Assembly: GCA_021234155.1 (NCBI GenBank)
Contig: JAJEKV010000017.1
Span: 2,154,820-2,218,819 of the forward strand
DNA length: 64,000 bases
Reading direction: 5' to 3'
DNA from: Isoetes taiwanensis
Taxonomy: Eukaryota > Streptophyta > Lycopodiopsida > Isoetales > Isoetaceae
Each line of letters opens with the position of its first letter. Positions within the stretch are counted from its first letter, which is position 1. Positions 22,323 through 33,399 of the stretch are shown here, one piece after another. Position numbers and translations under genes: made by a program. Below the pieces are notes generated by a model that made no database searches, was not told the DNA's origin, and saw nothing but the letters and a program-made list of their open reading frames with translations.

Positions 22323-24949
22323 TTCTGCCAATAATTTGCTTCAATGTTGAAAATTAAAACCCAAAAACTCGTCAGATCGAGCCTTAAACCCTGCTACAAG
22401 GAAACAATAAATTGGGCTCAAATTTCAGCTCAAAAAATCACCCAGAAAGAAAAAAAGTAGAACTAATGTTAGACGGCCTGGTCCGACAAACTTGGCCCAG
22501 AGATGTCAATTTGTTGCAAAAATAAAATGGTGTGGATGCATGCCTTCATGATTCCGCTGAATGTTCTTCATGTTAACAGGTCTAACTCATATAGGCAAAA
22601 TATGACAAAGTGTTCAAGAAGCCGTCAAGAAATAACTTTTTGAATGGGGTATGCATTGGCTCATGGGAACATGCTAACTTGCCTCTATCCATCTAGTGAA
22701 GTCAGTTAATACCCAACCCCTAAGTGCTCCATTTAAAAATATGGTATACGGTATAAAAGGTCATCAGCAAGAGAAACCTTAGAGATGCAAAAGCACATGA
22801 AGATACTACACCTCTAGTTTCTATCCAATTTCTCCAATTCTACAGCCAACATGTATGTGGGTTCGACTCACAGAGAACATTGGGGTCCTTCAAAACTGGT
22901 TTGAGAGACAGCTATAATAATGAACAAATGAAGGCCTTTTCCCTTAGTAGTGGTCTCTATCTATCTAAAGAATCAGGGTAAAACCGTTGCCTAAAATGTT
23001 GCCATTACCAAGACAAATATTGGATGGAACCTATTTATTCCACTGCCATCGTCCACCATCGTGGCTTCCCCCGCACCACTATAACCACACAACTATTGCT
23101 TCTTCTTGGTGAGTCCATGCAATGTCTGCAAACAAAATAATTGGAAAGAAAAATAAGTTATAATTGAGTCCTCTCTATCCAACTCACATGCTACATCATC
23201 ACATATCTTCCACTTCAATGGTGTGTGCAGGCTGTCATGTTCCTACATATATAATAACTAAGCAATCATAGCATTAAACATTGCAACCAATATTCCTCTG
23301 GGTCTGAGCAAGGTCAACTCGGCTGATCAGGCCAGTGATATAGAGGCGAGGTAACCACGTGTGTACACACCCATCCACGCTGCGTCCAGCATTGGAGGAC
23401 CACTTAACTGTGCATGATGTTGTACCATGCGGTACCAACGCCCAATGTCAAATAATACCATTTACATTCTTATTGTGCAAAAGCCGCGAGTCTAGACCAT
23501 CGCACCTAGACTCCGGCCCCAAAGGTCTATATCAAAGAATTATACCATATAAAAATCATAATACTATGAATTCCACCCAACATCGACTAGGCACATTTCC
23601 ATAGCAAGTTTACCTCAAAAATTCCCATAGTTTACACTTCATGCAACAAAGAAAATCCAGTTATAAGCTCGTATGAATATTACTATCTCTACAATGCAAC
23701 ATGCAATATCCGGTGCTTAAACAAAATACAACCTTCGCTAATATCTTATTATTTTGAGCTAGATCACTTTCCTTCAAATTACTACTTATAACCTTAGCGA
23801 CCGTGGCTTCCATAACCCTGCTAACTAGTTTATTGATTTCTGCGCCCATTCCCAACTCGTAATACCTCTACCATGTATTTTACCCATCTCTAATTTAGTT
23901 TATTTCAAGGTATTTAAATATATATAACCCTTACCTTTGGTTAAAATTCATTAATTCAATAATCAACTATTATCTTTATTTTTTAAGCCTAACCTAGTTT
24001 ACAGTTTATAGATGACGAACTCGGCATCAGCCTATAGCACAAGTTTCCAGCTTCCAGGCCATCAAATCCAACACCAATCATCTTGAATCCTGCCGATTTT
24101 GCTTGCCAAGGAGCTTTCATATCATTTCGACCTCTTTAGAGCCCAAATCGGGCGATTTTTTTGTTGGTTTTTGGCTTCCAAAATCAGATTTGCAGCTGCC
24201 AAATCTTGCTTCAATCTCCTTGATTCTGCATTCTTTAACCAATTCGGCTTCTCTGAGGCCCAAATCGGCTCATTCCAAGGCTATCTCATGCCTTTCGGCC
24301 ATTTCCAAATCCTCAATACTTCATCCCTTTTTGCCAGAAGCATGCAAGAAAACACTTCCATCCTTGCCAGATCTTACTGCAATAATATTATTTAATTCAT
24401 TCATCAAGAGTTGCATCATTTCTAACCTATCTCATCTTCATTTTTCTTGAATTGCAATTCCTAAATCGTCTACAACTATATGGCATCTAGGCATTAAAGA
24501 AGATAGCCCTCCTCATCTGATAGAGTTGGTGCCATATATCATCCTCAAATGAGGGAAGGCAGTTCCAAGCATGATTATCAATGTCGTCCCATTTTGCCTT
24601 GGACATACCCAAAATCTCCTAGGAGACCTCTTTTATATATATATATATATGTATAATTTATATTGTCTTCTAGCTCTCCATCCTATTCTAGGATGTCGAT
24701 TGAGTCTTCTTGTTCAGTTTTTTGTATTAAATGAAAACATAAGCTTTGGAAGGCTAATCTGAGGAGAATGGCCCTTAAAAACATAGCAATCATGCCAAGA
24801 ATTATCAGATCCATTGAAGTATTGCAGCTAAGGGCGAAAAAATCATTTTCTACGAGATTGAATGAAAATGAGGTCTATGTTCGAAATATGGGATTCAAGA
24901 AACTAAAAAATAGAAATGTGGGATATCTGAAACTCAAAACCTAAAATGA
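22323..24949. other. gene-poor stretch
   Basis: No gene is supported over 2.6 kb. At 24110-24300, phrases such as gagcccaaatcgggcgattt and gaggcccaaatcggctcatt recur about 140 bp apart, a diverged local duplication. An (AT) run lies at about 24634-24650. The nearest recognisable sequence on the right is a LINE endonuclease piece. Confidence 0.4.
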
Positions 24950-25036
24950 CATGCCAGTGCTGGCACGCCACATGCTGCCTCCACTTCCACCACCCCTCAT
25001 GCTACTGGAGACAGTCTCAACTCGGTTGCCACCGAT

Positions 25037-25258
25037 ATGGGCCTCATCTTCCTCATGAAAACATGGGAGCATGCTGGAGATAAGCTACCCGACTTGCTAG
25101 GATACCAGCGTTACTCCATCTTCAATGAATGCACAGGAAAGCGGGGACACGGAGGGCTCGCCTGCTACTACCGGACAGCCTTGGCACAATCAGTTTTCAT
25201 GTGCAAGATAGACAAACATAACAGGTACATGTGGGTGTGCATGCAGACAGTTCTTATG
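25037..25258 (+). pseudogene. LINE endonuclease fragment
   Basis: The frame contains LMKTWEHAGDKLPDLLGYQR, then HGGLACYYRTALAQSV and NRYMWVCM. This lines up with the endonuclease of the LINE at 40160-40500 (LYELPEIEGFELIYS, GGVACYVRHAWADL, NQYIWIEI). It is an isolated part of an APE-type endonuclease domain; the rest of the element is absent. It is followed directly by a piece of a hAT transposase. Confidence 0.6.
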
Positions 25259-25357
25259 TTAATTGAGATTTAGCAAAACTCTTTATGTTTTGGATTTGGT
25301 AACAGAAGCTTAAATTTTGTTTGTGTGCCTTTGCAGAGATAATACATCAAGTGAGAG

Positions 25358-25687
25358 ATGAAAATGGAACTTGTGATAACTGGTGGAACAATTTTTCCAG
25401 CCCTAACGAACTTATGGCAATGTTGCATGGTCATTCTTGAAAGCACAGCAAGTTGTGAGCGAGGTTTTTCCTGTCAAAATGCTATCAAAAGTGCTATAAG
25501 AACTCATATGAACCTAGAGACACTTGACGCAACAATGTTGGTCTCAATATGTGATGAACCATTTGAATCCATAGATTGTCAAAATGCTATCAAAAGTGCT
25601 ATAAGAACTCATATGAACCTAGAGACACTTGACGCAACAATGTTGGTCTTAATATGTGATGAACCATTTGAATCCATAGATTGGTAA
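25358..25687 (+). pseudogene. hAT transposase C-terminal dimerisation domain, with internal duplication
   Basis: The frame reads TIFPALTNLWQCCMVI, then ESTASCERGFSCQNAIKSA and MNLETLDATMLVSI. The STASCERGFS motif and the following helix are the hallmark of the hAT dimerisation region. Only the C-terminal 70-80 residues are present, and a splice-like acceptor (tttgcag) lies just before, at 25336. The last 35 codons are repeated in frame. This is a remnant of a larger transposase; the catalytic part is missing. Confidence 0.75.
25472..25681. repeat. 105-bp in-frame tandem duplication
   Basis: Two adjacent copies of exactly 105 bp begin at 25472 and 25577 and differ at very few positions. The length is 35 codons, so the reading frame of the hAT remnant is kept. 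A further short duplication (ccatagattggNaaacatg) follows at about 25673-25720. Confidence 0.9.
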
Positions 25688-25723
25688 ACATGTTTTAAGT
25701 CCATAGATTGGCAAACATGTTTT

Positions 25724-26361
25724 AAGGATTGACATGTAGCAAAAGTTAGAAGAGCAATGCCGCTCATTAGTTGATTTCTTTATGTACTCTTTTTTTAGTT
25801 ATAAAATGTGTCTGTTCTACATTTTTTGATTAAAAATTTGAATTTTGTCATTTTAAATTTTTGTAAAGGCTGGAATTTGAGAACAATCTGCCATGCGAAA
25901 GGCATAAAAGGTACAAAACTATTTTGCCTGTTTTTTGATAATCAAAATTTAACACTGTTTGGGGTATGGTTTTTTTTAGTGCGCTTGAGAAAAGGTGCTT
26001 TGGTGGAGGAGTATTTGAGAAAAATTGCTTTTGCCACCCAATTGACTTTGAGGTAGGGCAAAAGATGCTAATACGGGATCTCGATTCAATTAGTTAGTTT
26101 CTCAAGTGCACTTCTTAGGAAATTGATATTTGGACATCGACATGCCCCGTGGGTCGAGCATGGTTATTCAATGTTTTGTTTGACGTTGTTAAGGCATTGG
26201 ATATTCTATATTTTGTGATAGGGTCTGTATTCATATGTAACAAGACTTATAAAGACACCTCTGATCCCACCCGTTAGTAGTAAAGACGCAGGCAACAAAA
26301 TCTGTCTTTAACTTTGTTAAAACCCATATTTGTTTTCAGCAAAAGTATCCAATCAAACATC
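25724..26361. other. intergenic, 3' flank of the seven-exon gene
   Basis: AT-rich with long T-runs and no supported coding sequence. It must contain the polyadenylation region of the minus-strand gene that ends at 26362. Confidence 0.4.
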
Positions 26362-29044
26362 TTAAGCCTTGTGATGCTGCTGAAAATGTTGAAAGAGATC
26401 TTGGATTTCAGAGGCACTCATAGAATGATGCCCCTGCTGACATAAGGATTGCATTGTTCCTTGCAGCTGCATGGACAATCAGGGTTAATGAAAAAACGGA
26501 AATTATATTCACTGTCTTGTAAAAGGAAGGTTTTCCAATATTATGTGACAAACCCTTATTGCAAAACCAGGCCAAAACAGAAATAAAATTACTACTATAT
26601 TTCACAGATGCTTAAGCATTACCTCGTGAATAAAAGATTGCTGTTTATTGACAGGTAAACTCCTCAGCTGCTGTAGTACCTTCAATTGCTATTACAAGTA
26701 GGTTCTCTTAATACACGAATCGCAAGATGGAAAAAAGAGAAGTACACAAAGGCAATCACATACTTGTTCCTGCGTTCTTTGAAATTGCTGCATTTTCTGT
26801 TGAAAAGCATCCCGTCCTAGTTCAGCCTCATCACAAGCCATTTCCTCTCTATGCCACAAGAATACTTTGAATGCTTAGACAACATAGAAAAGAACCTAGA
26901 CGCACAAGGAATTGCAGAGAGTCTGAGTTGAAACAATCACTGGAATACAATTAGTATTTTATTAAATTCAGATGCATACTTAACTATGGAAATAATATTC
27001 CATGGTCCTTATCCTGAACTGTCTAATCAATATAAGAAAAGACCAAACAATTGGGTATATGACCTTGCCATCTTTGTATTCCCCCTTAATAGTCCAATAT
27101 TGAGGGATGGTTTTTCTAAAGACAAGGGACATGCCAGCATATAATCCGTGAACGCTTTCCTTTTGCTAATTGCATGTCCTGGCTATATGGACTTTGTTAT
27201 ACCCTGTCCATTTTATCATCATCCTTGTTCTGCGGTGGCTTCCAGTCCTGTTTTTTCCAGCCCTGTTTTCCACATATCCAGTTGCTCGATTCACCAATAT
27301 ATGGATCTCACATTCTGCTTGTTTGATTCACCAATATATTTCAAAGTTCTTCCCTTAACAGTGCTTGATAGCATACCAAAGGATGTACGATAGCCAACAA
27401 AAAGCTCAATGACCAAGGTTCGTATCTCTTTTCAATATCTACTTGCATTTTCGCATTTCCATTCTGTCCATTCACTAAGCCTTTTTCAATCAAAAGATGC
27501 AGTGTCTTACCATCATCTTTGTCAAATCAATGATGAATTGACAACTGTATCAGCATCTGACAACTACATCATGAATATCATTCGTTTTCTTTCACAATTT
27601 GCATCAATCGAATTTGTATCTTCCATCTGTCTTATCAGGGAACCTTGCCATTGGAATCTAAATTTTTGCTTCAATCTCAATAACATGGCAAAGACAAATT
27701 TTTGGTAAAAGAAGGCAAGGGCATGACACATGTATAGGATGCAGAAAAAGTCAGATGCTAATTCTTGCCTGCAAATTCGACCTTAGACTACTAAAACCAG
27801 GTGGATGGAATGATAATAATTGGAGGTGAGGTTGATGCAGAATACACAAGATGTGATTGTGACTGTGGAGATGGTAATACCAAACTTCGGTAGAGTTTTG
27901 TTGCTACTTAAGGGGGTACCTTATAATTTCAAAGGTTTTTGTGCAGATTGATATCACATCATCAAGATTCCTCTGCAGACATACTATTGTAAGTAAATCA
28001 CTCAATCTTATTGACTTCTTAATATAGTTTGGCTTCCAAAACAAATAAACCTAAAGAGGAATAAAAAGGAGGAGCAATAAAGAAATAAAAACCTTTTGAG
28101 ATGCTCACCTGGACACAAACTCATAGAACTTCAACATTAATTCCCGATCATCCTTATACACAATATTTACTCTCCCCAAACATGCAATGCCAAATTTTGG
28201 CTCTGAAAAAATATAAAAGGTGGTGATGTGATTCCATATAGAATCAAAAACAGTAAGTGGAATGTTTTATATGAGTATGTAACTACCGCTAAGCAACAGA
28301 ACCAGCATTGTTTTGCACCTATAACATCTTTCTAAATTAGTGAGAAAAGCATTACCAACACCCATTCTAAGAAAAATTTCTTCTTGAATTTCGGTGGTAA
28401 CTCCAACTGCTTCCTGATTACATGTACCCCAGATAAATAAGGCAATTTCCATTTCATTCTGAAAGTTTATGATTCTCTATAGCAGGCAGCTCCAAATTTA
28501 ATATTGTACAGTTTCAGCCAAAGTAAAGCTTTATATCTCAATTTCAAACGAAATTGTTGGGAAGTAATATTTCATAGTTATTAACGAACCATGACATTGC
28601 AGGTTAAATTCTGACCTTTTTGCCCTTCACAGCATCAGCTATCCGTTTCTTTACTTCTGTTCACAGGTAAGAAATAAGAAGGCGTTACACGACATTACCT
28701 CTGGCAATGTTAATTAATTTGCTCCTATTGCAGGTTGTACCTCCTATAGAGGATAAAAAAGCAGAAGTACAGAGATCCCATGCACATAAAAAAATGACTG
28801 ACTTGGTTCAAGTAAGTCATGAAACCTATGCTGCTTCAGGTACAAATCCTTAACCCATCTTCTAAGTGGTAGTTTGCGGCATTGCACTTTCAAATGCTTT
28901 CCAATTGACAGTAGAAGCGTTAAACAACATACCCGGTTTGTCAATAAGCTGTGTAAATTCTTGAAAGAGTTGAAACAGTTGCTCCCTAGATAGCATACCC
29001 GACTTTTGAAGCGAGATCCGGGCTCCAGAATAGGAAGCGGCCAT
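26362..29044 (-). CDS. conserved 186-residue protein of unknown function, seven exons
   Basis: Seven exons join in phase: 28933-29044, 28616-28656, 28356-28413, 28109-28202, 26764-26848, 26623-26688 and 26362-26466 (561 nt with stop). Every intron begins GT and ends AG. The protein begins MAASYSGARISLQKSG, then LSREQLFQLFQEF and VKKRIADAVKG, then a highly regular core EAVGVTTEIQEEIFLRMGVE, PKFGIACLGRVNIVYKDD, LMLKFYEFVSREEMACDEAE. It ends in glutamine-rich helices (AFQQKMQQFQ, LKVLQQL, IQDLFQHFQQHHKA). I recall similar uncharacterised plant proteins with the core pattern VTTxIQEEIFLxMG and EEMACDEAELG, but I cannot name a function. It has no signal peptide or membrane segment, so it is probably soluble, all-helical and perhaps self-associating. 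It appears intact and is probably expressed; intron 4 is 1.26 kb. Confidence 0.85.
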
Positions 29045-29199
29045 GGCTTCTACTAAACTGCCAGTTTACCCATCAATACACCCTATAGTGCGTAAGTGCG
29101 TGTCCTGCGACGTGGTGCTGACATGGGATTTGGAATACACGTAGTATTATACACAAGTGGGCATACCTCTACATATATGCAATGCTTATGGGCAATTTA

Positions 29200-29669
29200 G
29201 GCCCAGATTCTACTACGAGCGTCTTATTTATCACTACGGTCATGTTTGAACCAAAAAAAATACACGAGGTTTTTGTGGATTTAACGAATTTTTTCGTGAG
29301 TGTCATGTTAAAGCCACATCGAAGGAAAAACTGGTTCAAACATGCCATGGTTGTTAAATAAGACGATCGATTCCACTAGGCCGGTAGATTGCAATCTTGC
29401 TTGCAACAAATACCAGGTACTTGGAACCAAAGTGCCGGAATCAGCATCCCACAGAAGTCGTGGTAGTTTTTAGATTGAAGCTTTCTTCAGCTTAGCTGGC
29501 AACTTTCCTTGCATCTGCCGGCCATCTGCCAGGCAACATCCCCCGTCACAACAAATCCTCATAACTGACTCCACCTCAAGAATTTCCACCATGTAGTGGA
29601 ATCCCAATAGCCGCTTATTTATTTCACGTGGGTCCTCACAGCAACTGCCGGCCTAGTGGAATCTGGGCC
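29200..29669. mobile_element. Tourist-like (PIF/Harbinger-type) MITE, 470 bp
   Basis: The left end GGCCCAGATTCTACTA and the reverse complement of the right end GGCCCAGATTCCACTA differ at one base. The element is flanked on both sides by TTA (29197-29199 and 29670-29672), the 3-bp target duplication typical of PIF/Harbinger. It has no coding capacity. Part of its length is a second element inserted near its left end. Confidence 0.75.
29216..29368. mobile_element. foldback MITE nested in the Tourist-like MITE, 153 bp
   Basis: Both halves are inverted copies: CGTCTTATTTATCACTACGG then CATGTTTGAACCA on the left, and the reverse complement of the right half gives CGTCTTATTTAACAACCATG and CATGTTTGAACCA. 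It is flanked by gattctacta (29206-29215) and gattccacta (29369-29378), a 10-bp target duplication with one mismatch. The 9-11-bp target size suggests a MULE-type non-autonomous element. Confidence 0.75.
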
Positions 29670-31734
29670 TTATATGATGTCGTCATTGCCGTCGAAGTCA
29701 TGTGAAATGGCTAGCCATTTTCGAGGAGCATCAAGAGCTTGTTGTTTTTGCACAGGGCGAAACAGGGCCAATGGTGTGTGTACAGTGCACATAAACCATC
29801 CGTTAATATTGTGGACTAGTGGAGTTAAAAATCTTACATAACACTAAAGGGAAAGGGTACATTTCGGTAGCCTCTTTTCGGCACCTACCTGCGCCACATG
29901 GCAATCTCGAAAGCTAAATTTGTCCCAGTAGTTTTTGGGGAACTGTAATCAAGGTTGCCCTTAAGGCCAAATTTGTCTAAGCATAATTTAGAAGGTCGGG
30001 CAAATAATAGAGTTACAAGATTAGTTACGTTGGCAAATGTTTTCTAGACATGAATGCTTTTTATAGAAATTAGGCGAACTAGCAGTAGGGCAGGCTTGGG
30101 GCGGATGAATGGTTGGGCATGCTCTAGAACCTGAATGTGCCAATTCTAGATAGATATCAATTTCAATCCATGGGTTATAGATTGCCCAGTGCGACGAATA
30201 TTACAACTTCATTCATCATAAATAATGTCTACAAGAAATTTATCGCGGCGGCCAATGCCGCCACGAACATTTCTCTTTCCTGACCCCATGTGTATAGAGG
30301 TGGGTGAGTATGATAATGAATCCTTTTATAGTATTTGTTGTGGTTCATGTGGCAAAAAAGAGTTATTTCAGATGTTTAAAATGCTTAGGTGAGTATTAAA
30401 GAATCTGCATTTCGAGATGCTTATGTGAATGCTTAGGTGAGTACTAAATTAAAGTATTAAAGAATCTGCATTTCAAGATGCTTATGTGAGTACTAACAAA
30501 GTAAGGGTTGTCCTTGGAATGCTTTAGGCAACTTAGACGTCACATGTCAGATTGGAGGATTGAGCCGAGCAGGTCGGATTCCGATGGAGATCGCCAGCCT
30601 GGCCTGCCGAATTAGGCTGAACGGAACAGTCTGGAGGACTGTCGGATTGGACCATCCCAGTCTTCACACGGATTGGGCTGTCGGAGGAGACTCGGGGATG
30701 CATGTAATTGCTGGAATTGTTCTGCTGATGTTGCTGAGGCAAATCCTAGAATCTTACAATATATGTGGTCCTAAACATTGGAATTAAGTTGCAATGGTCA
30801 TGCTTATAGCGGATACTCATGGTGTAATTATTTTGTTGGACTAGTAACTTGGATTGCAGAGGCGAGGCTACGGTAAGGCTAAGTTATTATTCTTAGGTTA
30901 ATGCTTTGTATTGTTGATGTTAGACATGTTCTAGATCCCCGGTCCCCACTTAGTCTGTGTGACTAACCCCGTGGTTGATGGTGTAAGCAGAGGTGCGAGA
31001 TGCTCTGGAGAGTAGCCAAGCTTTAGGAAGGCGAGAGTAGAAGTGCGGATTGTCATTCAATAAACTTGATTATTATTATTATTATATATACTGGCTTAAG
31101 GCTATAGTTATCAAGAACATTAATTGTTGTGCGAGGTTATTAATGAGTAATAGGCAAGGATATTTTTGGGACCTTAGAATATATACAAAGATTAAATTCT
31201 TTAGCTAAGCATGGATGTGTCAATTTCTTGAGCTCCTAGGCTTAGGTAGATCCAACGGTAGAGATTGATGGGATCTCCAGTTACCGAGAGGTTAACTGGC
31301 CAGGCCCGTCACAGTTATGCAAGGTGTAGCTACTCATTCAAGGCTGTTCATTAATGTTATACAAGAGGCTAGCTGCCAAACAAATACTGCAGGGTCCAAC
31401 AGTTCAGACTCGAGGTTAAAAAATTAGTAAAGGGCAAATGACATATTAGAATATTACAATTCCACTAGTGCTGCTCGGGAATTCAAAATAGTCCAACCTA
31501 AGATTCCTTCTCAAAGTGTTTCCCGATGGCAAATGTGCCTATGGTAGATTCAAACAAAAGGATTTGCAGAGGTAGAATGTGTGTAAATATTGGTTGAATT
31601 GATCTCATTCATTTGATTTTTAATGTTCAACAATTCAACATTTTGTTTGATGTTTTTCATCCAATAGTATGACCAGGAATGTAAACAGTTTGATATGCAA
31701 AATTCAATAAAAAGTTGCAGGATTGGGTGCACAT
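29670..31734. other. gene-poor stretch
   Basis: No gene is supported. At 30380-30495 a unit with ttaaagaatctgcatttc and gatgcttatgtga occurs twice in tandem with a longer spacer. A short (ATT) run sits at about 31066-31082. Confidence 0.4.
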
Positions 31735-31925
31735 GAAGTAAAAGATTTATGTTTTAAATCTATTTTACTGTAGCAGTTTTGGTCAACGCACTGTTCATTT
31801 GGCATTTACCAAAATACTGTAGCAAGAAACTTTGGCATATGTGATTGTTATATGAAGTAAAAGATTTATGCTTTAAACCTATGTTATTGTTGCAATTTTG
31901 GTCAATGCACTGTTCATTTGGCTTT
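31735..31925. repeat. direct duplication, units of about 70 bp, 119 bp apart
   Basis: The sequence from gaagtaaaagatttatg to gcactgttcatttggc occurs twice with scattered substitutions. It is older than the other tandem duplications in this window judging by its divergence. Confidence 0.75.
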
Positions 31926-32479
31926 GAACCTTGCAAAAACCTTTTGGCGAGCCATGCAGGGAAGGATATGAAGGTACACAACTGATTGCGCGCCATCCTA
32001 TGTAGGAGTAAAAACAATGACAACTTTTTCGTATGTGATTGCAGATTGCAGAATGTCATGATGCATACTTTCATGTTTTACAAATTTGTCATCAACTAGT
32101 ACCATTTTGAGACAGCAAGTGACAAGACATTTCCTGCAACAACTTTATACTCTTCTCCTTCAATCACATACCAACTAAAATATAATCGAATCGAATGAAC
32201 TACATCTATTAAAGTGTAACAGGTCACAAAATAAGACAAAGAAGAGAATGATAGAAGAATTACCTTGGTACTTATGAACTCTGTTTGGCTTAAGCTAGTT
32301 TGGTAATCTCCAGCAGTGTATCCCAGTCATCTGACATATACTTTTTGTCATGCTGGCCATGGATTCTGCTATTTTCAAGCTGTTTGCTGATCTCATTGAC
32401 TCCAATTCTTTAATCAATTCACGTTTCTACTTAGAATCCTCTTTCATAAATTCCAATTTCCTTGCTTCATTTTCACCAA

Positions 32480-33200
32480 AAGGCCATTTTTGTTATGCCA
32501 CTTGTTATATCTTCATCAATATGAACTCTTGATCTTCTCTTTGTTGTAGGCTTCCCAGACACTCCAAGTTGATTGCAAGCAACTGACCTTGGGCTAGCTT
32601 CAGAAACATTGCAACCACTTGGTGTTTCTTTACCACTATGATCCGTTTAAGCACTTGAAGTATCTTTGCTGCTATTCTTTTCAGTATCAATAGGGCTAAT
32701 AGGATCATCAGGGATTGCTCTAGAATTGTCAAAATCTATAAAGTCTTCTTCTCGAAAAGATGCTTCAATGCCTATTATTTCATAGAATACTTAGGACATA
32801 AATTCATTTGTATACATTTGAGATTCCTCAAATGCTTCAGGGCCGAAATCTCCATCATCACCTCCACCAGATATATCTCTTTCATGAGTCTGTCCATGCT
32901 TCAATTCCTCCATGAATTCAAATCATGGCCAATTTGAAGACTCTGCAGTAGTCCTATCAGAAGCCTCTTTTTTCATCCCTGAACTTGATCCGAAACTTAT
33001 CCCATTTGTTTCTCAACTGCCTCAAGTCTTCCAAGCCTTCCACTGATGGTTAAAGTTTGATCATAATTTCTCTCCATTGACTGGGGGAAAGATTAATGTT
33101 TCCATTGTTATGAACTTTATATTATACTCCTTCATTAGAGATAGCATTGTACCAATTGCACTATTAGACCAATCAATTGGTCTCTCTCTTTCTTTTCTTT
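32480..33200 (-). pseudogene. Myb/SANT-like (Myb_DNA-bind_3 type) protein remnant
   Basis: On the minus strand, spread over shifting frames, are a tryptophan-led block near 33165 (DWSNSAIGT), NGNINLSPSQWREIMIK near 33070-33115, and LRQLRNKWDKFRIKFRDEK near 32965-33030. These are the three helices of the Myb/SANT-like domain found in L10-interacting proteins and in partner proteins of Harbinger transposons. An acidic, glycine-rich linker (DISGGGDDGDFGPEAFEE) follows, then a serine/threonine-rich tail with stops. Several frame changes and stops show it is not functional. Whether it derives from a host gene or a Harbinger element cannot be told. Confidence 0.55.
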
Positions 33201-33399
33201 TTTTGCTTTGGATTGCATCAGACTAATTATCATGAACAATCAATGCCAAAGAATTTTCGGGGGGCATCGACTCATTAGGATTTGTGGAAAATGCCTTTCT
33301 CTTCTTCCTTGGATTGCTATCTTTTGCATCTTGAGGCTAAAAACTGATCTCCGATACAATTGGTCCCGAAACGTGTCCAACTATTTTCTTAGGCCTCTT

